Positions 61,026-64,000 of a stretch of DNA of 64,000 bases are shown in pieces; position 1 is the first letter of the stretch; the number at the start of each line of letters is the position of its first letter. The notes beneath the pieces were generated by a model that saw only the letters and a program-made list of their open reading frames with translations, was not told where the DNA came from and made no database searches. Made by a program: the position numbers and the translations under genes. The DNA comes from Niallia sp052318935 (lineage in GTDB: Bacteria; Bacillota; Bacilli; Bacillales; Cytobacillaceae). The stretch lies in assembly GCA_052318935.1 (NCBI GenBank), contig JBQRKO010000001.1; one strand, written 5' to 3'.

Positions 61026-62453
61026 ATGAATAAAAAAAATATCTTCTATTTATTTACCTGCTTTATATTATCGATTATTGCAGAAGTCACTTTGTTTAAA
61101 GGATCAATAGGAATCTCTTTAAGTATTTTTATCGTATTTTTTTATGGGGTGTATTTTTATTATGTAAAAGGAAAAGAAACGACCCATAAGTTGTTAGGAA
61201 TGTATGTGTTTATTTGCATTTGGATTTTAACGTTAAGTTATGTGTTTATTGCAAATCCAGTTTTTTACGGATTGAACCTTCTTATCATTTTTTGCCTGCT
61301 GTTTATTCATACCAATCTTATCACTAGTCCAAAATTTATCGACTGGAGTTCTGCTTTGTTTCTTATCTATTTAGGAAAGAAAATAAGACAATTTATGACT
61401 TTTGGAAAAAAAATATCGATGTTTTTACTAAAAAAAGCAACCAAAAATACAAAACAAGGAACTTACGTGAAAACAAAAAAAGTTTTGCTTGGCCTAATTA
61501 TTGCTTTTCCGATTGTAACGATCCTTATGATGTTGTTAAGTGCATCTGATGAAAAATTTAGTTCTTTTATGACAACGATTATCGAAAATATCATATCGAT
61601 CAAAATGACAGAAGTCTGGATCGTAACGAGAGTAATTGTTCTATTTGTTTTATTTGTTATTGGTATAAAAACATTTGGACGTAAATCCGTTGTTGTTCCA
61701 GAAAAAAATATCACCAAGAGCGGTACATGGGATCATACCGTTGTAATGACCATCATTTTATCGATCAACTTTTTATATGTATTATTTACAATTGTGCAAT
61801 TCCGATATTTTTTTAATGATGTATTAATAAAAGACTATACGTATGCAACGTATGCAAAAAAAGGCTTTTTTGAATTAATGTTTGTTACGGTTATTAATTT
61901 TCTTATGATTATATGTGTGAATACATTTACCTCAATAAAAACAAAGTTATTAAAAGTATTTTTGTCGATGATGGTTATGTTCAGTTTCGTTATGCTGTTA
62001 TCTTCCCATTTGCGATTATCATTATATGAAGAAGCATATGGATATACGTATTTACGAGTGTTTTCCCATTCCTTTTTAGTATTATTAGCCGTCATTTTTG
62101 CGTTTACCATTATAAAAATCTGGATGGAAAAACTAAATCTTATCCGCATTTTCTTATTAACTTCTCTTTTATATTATTGTAGTTTAAATGTAATAAACAT
62201 GGACCGAGTGATAGTTAGCCAAAACATTCATCGGTATGAAAAGACCGGTAATATAGATTTGCAATATTTGTCCTATTTATCAGATGCTTCTGTTCCATTA
62301 TTAGTTGAGTTGTATAAAAAAGATACAACGAATGATGCTTTAAAGCAGCTGTTAAACGTAAAAAAACAAGAATTAACGAAAAGAGATTCCTCTTGGCAAT
62401 CGTATAATGTAGCAGAAACTAAAGCAAAAAAAGCATTAACGGGAATAGAATAA
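61026..62453 (+). CDS. DUF4153/DUF4173-type polytopic membrane protein
   Basis: A 475-residue protein with about ten to twelve hydrophobic segments and a soluble C-terminal tail of some 75 residues (SYLSDASVPLLVELYKKDTTNDALKQLLNVKKQELTKRD). Segments such as TLYEEAYGYTYLRVFSHSFLV (seen as LSLYEEAYGYTYLRVFSH near residue 335) are characteristic of the DUF4153/DUF4173 family. ATG follows AAAGGAGTTAAAAGAAA. It is probably under the PadR protein encoded just upstream. Role unknown. Confidence 0.8.
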   Translation: MNKKNIFYLFTCFILSIIAEVTLFKGSIGISLSIFIVFFYGVYFYYVKGKETTHKLLGMYVFICIWILTLSYVFIANPVFYGLNLLIIFCLLFIHTNLITSPKFIDWSSALFLIYLGKKIRQFMTFGKKISMFLLKKATKNTKQGTYVKTKKVLLGLIIAFPIVTILMMLLSASDEKFSSFMTTIIENIISIKMTEVWIVTRVIVLFVLFVIGIKTFGRKSVVVPEKNITKSGTWDHTVVMTIILSINFLYVLFTIVQFRYFFNDVLIKDYTYATYAKKGFFELMFVTVINFLMIICVNTFTSIKTKLLKVFLSMMVMFSFVMLLSSHLRLSLYEEAYGYTYLRVFSHSFLVLLAVIFAFTIIKIWMEKLNLIRIFLLTSLLYYCSLNVINMDRVIVSQNIHRYEKTGNIDLQYLSYLSDASVPLLVELYKKDTTNDALKQLLNVKKQELTKRDSSWQSYNVAETKAKKALTGIE

Positions 62454-62484
62454 TAGAATGAATAACTGGGAGGATTCATCAATC

Positions 62485-62613
62485 ATGTTATATTTTGTTG
62501 GTGCATGTACGCTCTTCGGTATCAAACAGTGGAAAATAAATAAAGGCTTGGCTGTTTTGTTTTTTGTACCTTGTGTTATTACGATTATTTCTAGGGATTT
62601 ATTTATCTTTTAG
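62485..62613 (+). CDS. Small hydrophobic protein (42 residues)
   Basis: ATG 62485 follows CTGGGAGGATTCATCAATC. The 42-residue product reads MLYFVGACTLFGIKQWKINK then GLAVLFFVPCVITIISRD, with two hydrophobic stretches. A family A element is inserted 11 bp after its stop. Not recognised; it could be a truncated gene end. Confidence 0.5.
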   Translation: MLYFVGACTLFGIKQWKINKGLAVLFFVPCVITIISRDLFIF

Positions 62614-62624
62614 TCTTTTTACAA

Positions 62625-62814
62625 CGCTCTTTTCGTATAGATAGTTGCTTTTAAACGCGCAGCCTGAATACACTTCGTCCGTTTAGCGAGCGTCGAGCCT
62701 CCTCGTTGTGGGGATCTCGTCTTTCTCGCATTCCCACAGGAGTCTACGTGTATTCAGGCTGCTGAGTACTTCTTCTTCCATTTTTTTACGTAAACAAACT
62801 TTGAGAAAACAGCC
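62625..62814 (-). repeat. MITE-like element, family A copy 4 (inverted)
   Basis: A 190-bp copy in opposite orientation: starts CGCTCTTTTC and ends GAAAACAGCC, flanked by an exact 8-bp duplication TTTTACAA (62617-62624 and 62815-62822). It is otherwise highly similar to the copies at 2087 and 17612 but lacks their extra GACGCTC tandem units. Confidence 0.9.
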
Positions 62815-62844
62815 TTTTACAATGATTATTTTGGAGGAATAGTT

Positions 62845-63132
62845 ATGTTAAAGAACCTTTTTGCGATAATTTCAATACCTTTAGTTATTATTCACCTATT
62901 TATTCTTTACTTTTGGATTTTCGATTGGGAAAAGCTTGTAATGAAAATGGGGCAAATTAGTTGGATTGGTTCCATTCTATTAGGCATAGTGTTTTATCTA
63001 GCCTATCATTATTTATTCAAGACAGAAAAAAACATGATGGTTAGTAGAATAGTATTCTGTTCCACTTTAATAACCATTGTTTTAGGTGTACTTGCTTTAT
63101 TAATTGAGTTAGCTACAAGTTTAATGCCATAA
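62845..63132 (+). CDS. Small membrane protein, 95 residues
   Basis: Three hydrophobic segments (LFAIISIPLVIIHLFILYFWIF, ISWIGSILLGIVFYLAYHYLF, IVFCSTLITIVLGVLALLI). ATG follows TTTGGAGGAATAGTT, a good ribosome site. No family recognised. It lies in a run of small membrane protein genes. Confidence 0.65.
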   Translation: MLKNLFAIISIPLVIIHLFILYFWIFDWEKLVMKMGQISWIGSILLGIVFYLAYHYLFKTEKNMMVSRIVFCSTLITIVLGVLALLIELATSLMP

Positions 63133-63202
63133 AAGGAATGAGTTGCTCAACGTATTGCCTGAAAAATAATAATACTAGGACGCTAGAAAAGAGGGGATTG
63201 GA

Positions 63203-63394
63203 ATGGGGGTTTGGTATATTTTAATGTTCATTATTGGGATCGTTCTTATCATAACAGGTGCATTAAAAAAAGATGTTTCTTTTTCAGTTAAAATAGTTAT
63301 CCTGTTATTTTTTCTTGGAATACTGATTATTATTTCCTCACTTATATTACTATTACCTGGTAGTTCCGACATTATTTCTGAGCTTTTGAAATGA
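63203..63394 (+). CDS. Small membrane protein, 63 residues
   Basis: Two hydrophobic hairpin segments (VWYILMFIIGIVLIITGAL and VKIVILLFFLGILIIISSLILLL). ATG follows GAGGGGATTGGA. No family recognised. Confidence 0.6.
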   Translation: MGVWYILMFIIGIVLIITGALKKDVSFSVKIVILLFFLGILIIISSLILLLPGSSDIISELLK

Positions 63395-63521
63395 ATATTT
63401 ATTCACTTAGTTGGCTTCATAGTTAAATTCGATTAAAACAAACGAATGGTTTGATAATACATAAAAACAATCGATTATGAGAGAGTTGAACATTTATCAA
63501 TTTAAAAAATTAGGAGGGAAA

Positions 63522-64000
63522 ATGAGCAAAAAACGACTTACCTTAATTTTTATATTCTTATTAATAGGAGTAATAGCTTTTAAGTATTTTTCAACCTATT
63601 CAGAACAATTGACAAAATCTACAAACCTTTCTAATGAATCTGTTGGTGGGGTAAAAATACATGAAAGCATAAATAAAACCAGTTTTATAAAACAATATGG
63701 CAAACCATTAGATAGAGAAGATAATGACTTATATGATTATTATCATTGGAAAGGTGGATTAGAAACTGCGTCTTTTCATTCTGGTAAAGGTAAAGGCTCC
63801 ATTATGCGGTTAATAATTACTGGTACTGACAAAAAACCATTTGATAACCCTCTGCAAACTGCAAAAGGAATCAAATTAGGTGATACAAAAGAAAAGGTTC
63901 TTACTTTGTATGGGCATAATTATTATAAGAGTAATGAGCAAGGTGTAGACATAATCGGCTATATTGATCACAAACAAGGAATAACATTAGAATTTTGGTG
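63522..64000 (+). CDS. Exported or membrane-anchored protein, partial (3' end off the window)
   Basis: ATG 63522 after TAGGAGGGAAA. The N-terminus SKKRLTLIFIFLLIGVIAF is a signal or anchor; no lipobox Cys follows. The outer part repeats a pattern near residues 50-75 (INKTSFIKQYGKPLDRED) and 108-125 (GIKLGDTKEKVLTLYG), where GxxxxxVxxxYG recalls the small repeat found in CAP-associated and SmpA/OmlA-like domains. 159 codons are visible. Function unknown. Confidence 0.7.
   Translation, partial: MSKKRLTLIFIFLLIGVIAFKYFSTYSEQLTKSTNLSNESVGGVKIHESINKTSFIKQYGKPLDREDNDLYDYYHWKGGLETASFHSGKGKGSIMRLIITGTDKKPFDNPLQTAKGIKLGDTKEKVLTLYGHNYYKSNEQGVDIIGYIDHKQGITLEFW

Noticed and set aside
1..64000. CRISPR arrays, tRNA or rRNA genes, prophage modules.
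   Set aside because: No regularly spaced short repeats, no cloverleaf or rRNA-like sequence, and no phage structural genes were seen; the repeats present are transposon-like or hairpin elements.

Overview
The window looks like a chromosome segment from a low-GC Bacillaceae bacterium (Bacillus/Niallia-type). The grounds are: A+T-rich DNA with strong GGAGG ribosome sites and frequent TTG/GTG starts; T-box leaders ahead of amino-acid operons; a complete trpEGDCFBA operon with trpG inside it; ResABC/CcdA cytochrome c maturation; and the GC-rich interspersed repeats common in that family. No rRNA, tRNA or CRISPR array was seen.

Layout. 1-2.1 kb: a partial MFS exporter and a MOSC protein. 2.3-9.9 kb: the trp operon behind two tandem tryptophan T-boxes, both disturbed by repeats. 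10-14.7 kb: two GNAT acetyltransferases, a DJ-1/PfpI protein, a LysR regulator and a HAD phosphatase. 14.7-17.5 kb: proBA behind a proline T-box. 17.5-20.1 kb: an AEC permease and a YitT protein among repeats. 20-59.6 kb: an accessory island rich in duplications and gene remnants. 59.9-64 kb: a PadR regulator with two membrane proteins, then small membrane proteins and a partial gene.

The island is the most interesting part. It holds two near-identical AdhR/NmlR-type MerR regulators. It also holds ten promoters of one kind: TTGNNT, exactly 19 bp, then a -10 box, with a CTTTAAAG-type dyad in the spacer. Such over-long spacers are typical of MerR-activated promoters, and B. subtilis AdhR uses a similar dyad. 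Two of these promoters read into the merR genes. The others read toward an AdhA-type zinc alcohol dehydrogenase, two paralogous secreted alpha/beta hydrolases, an SDR, an HPr-like protein with an altered active site, a cytochrome P460-type lipoprotein, and the resBC-resA-ccdA genes. One is truncated by an IS3 end. Between promoters and present targets there are traces of lost SDR genes, suggesting repeated duplication followed by promoter capture.

The P460-type lipoprotein (CxxCH haem motif), a DUF4405-type membrane cytochrome b, a lipoprotein with a complete CuA-like copper motif, two cyclophilin-like lipoproteins and a cytochrome c maturation set could form an envelope electron-transfer module. 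Three paralogous DHA1 exporters (one frameshifted), several SDRs and an NAD(P)H oxidoreductase suggest the island deals with reactive electrophiles, aldehydes or quinones. This functional picture is inference.

Six non-coding interspersed elements with GGCT-type ends are each flanked by 8-bp target duplications (five exact, one with a mismatch), so they are MITE-like. A second, hairpin-forming family lies in leaders and intergenic gaps. One full IS3-family element (1.4 kb, 3-bp target duplication) carries an unusual hairpin leader, and a roughly 430-nt highly structured segment next to it may be an orphan transposon-associated RNA.
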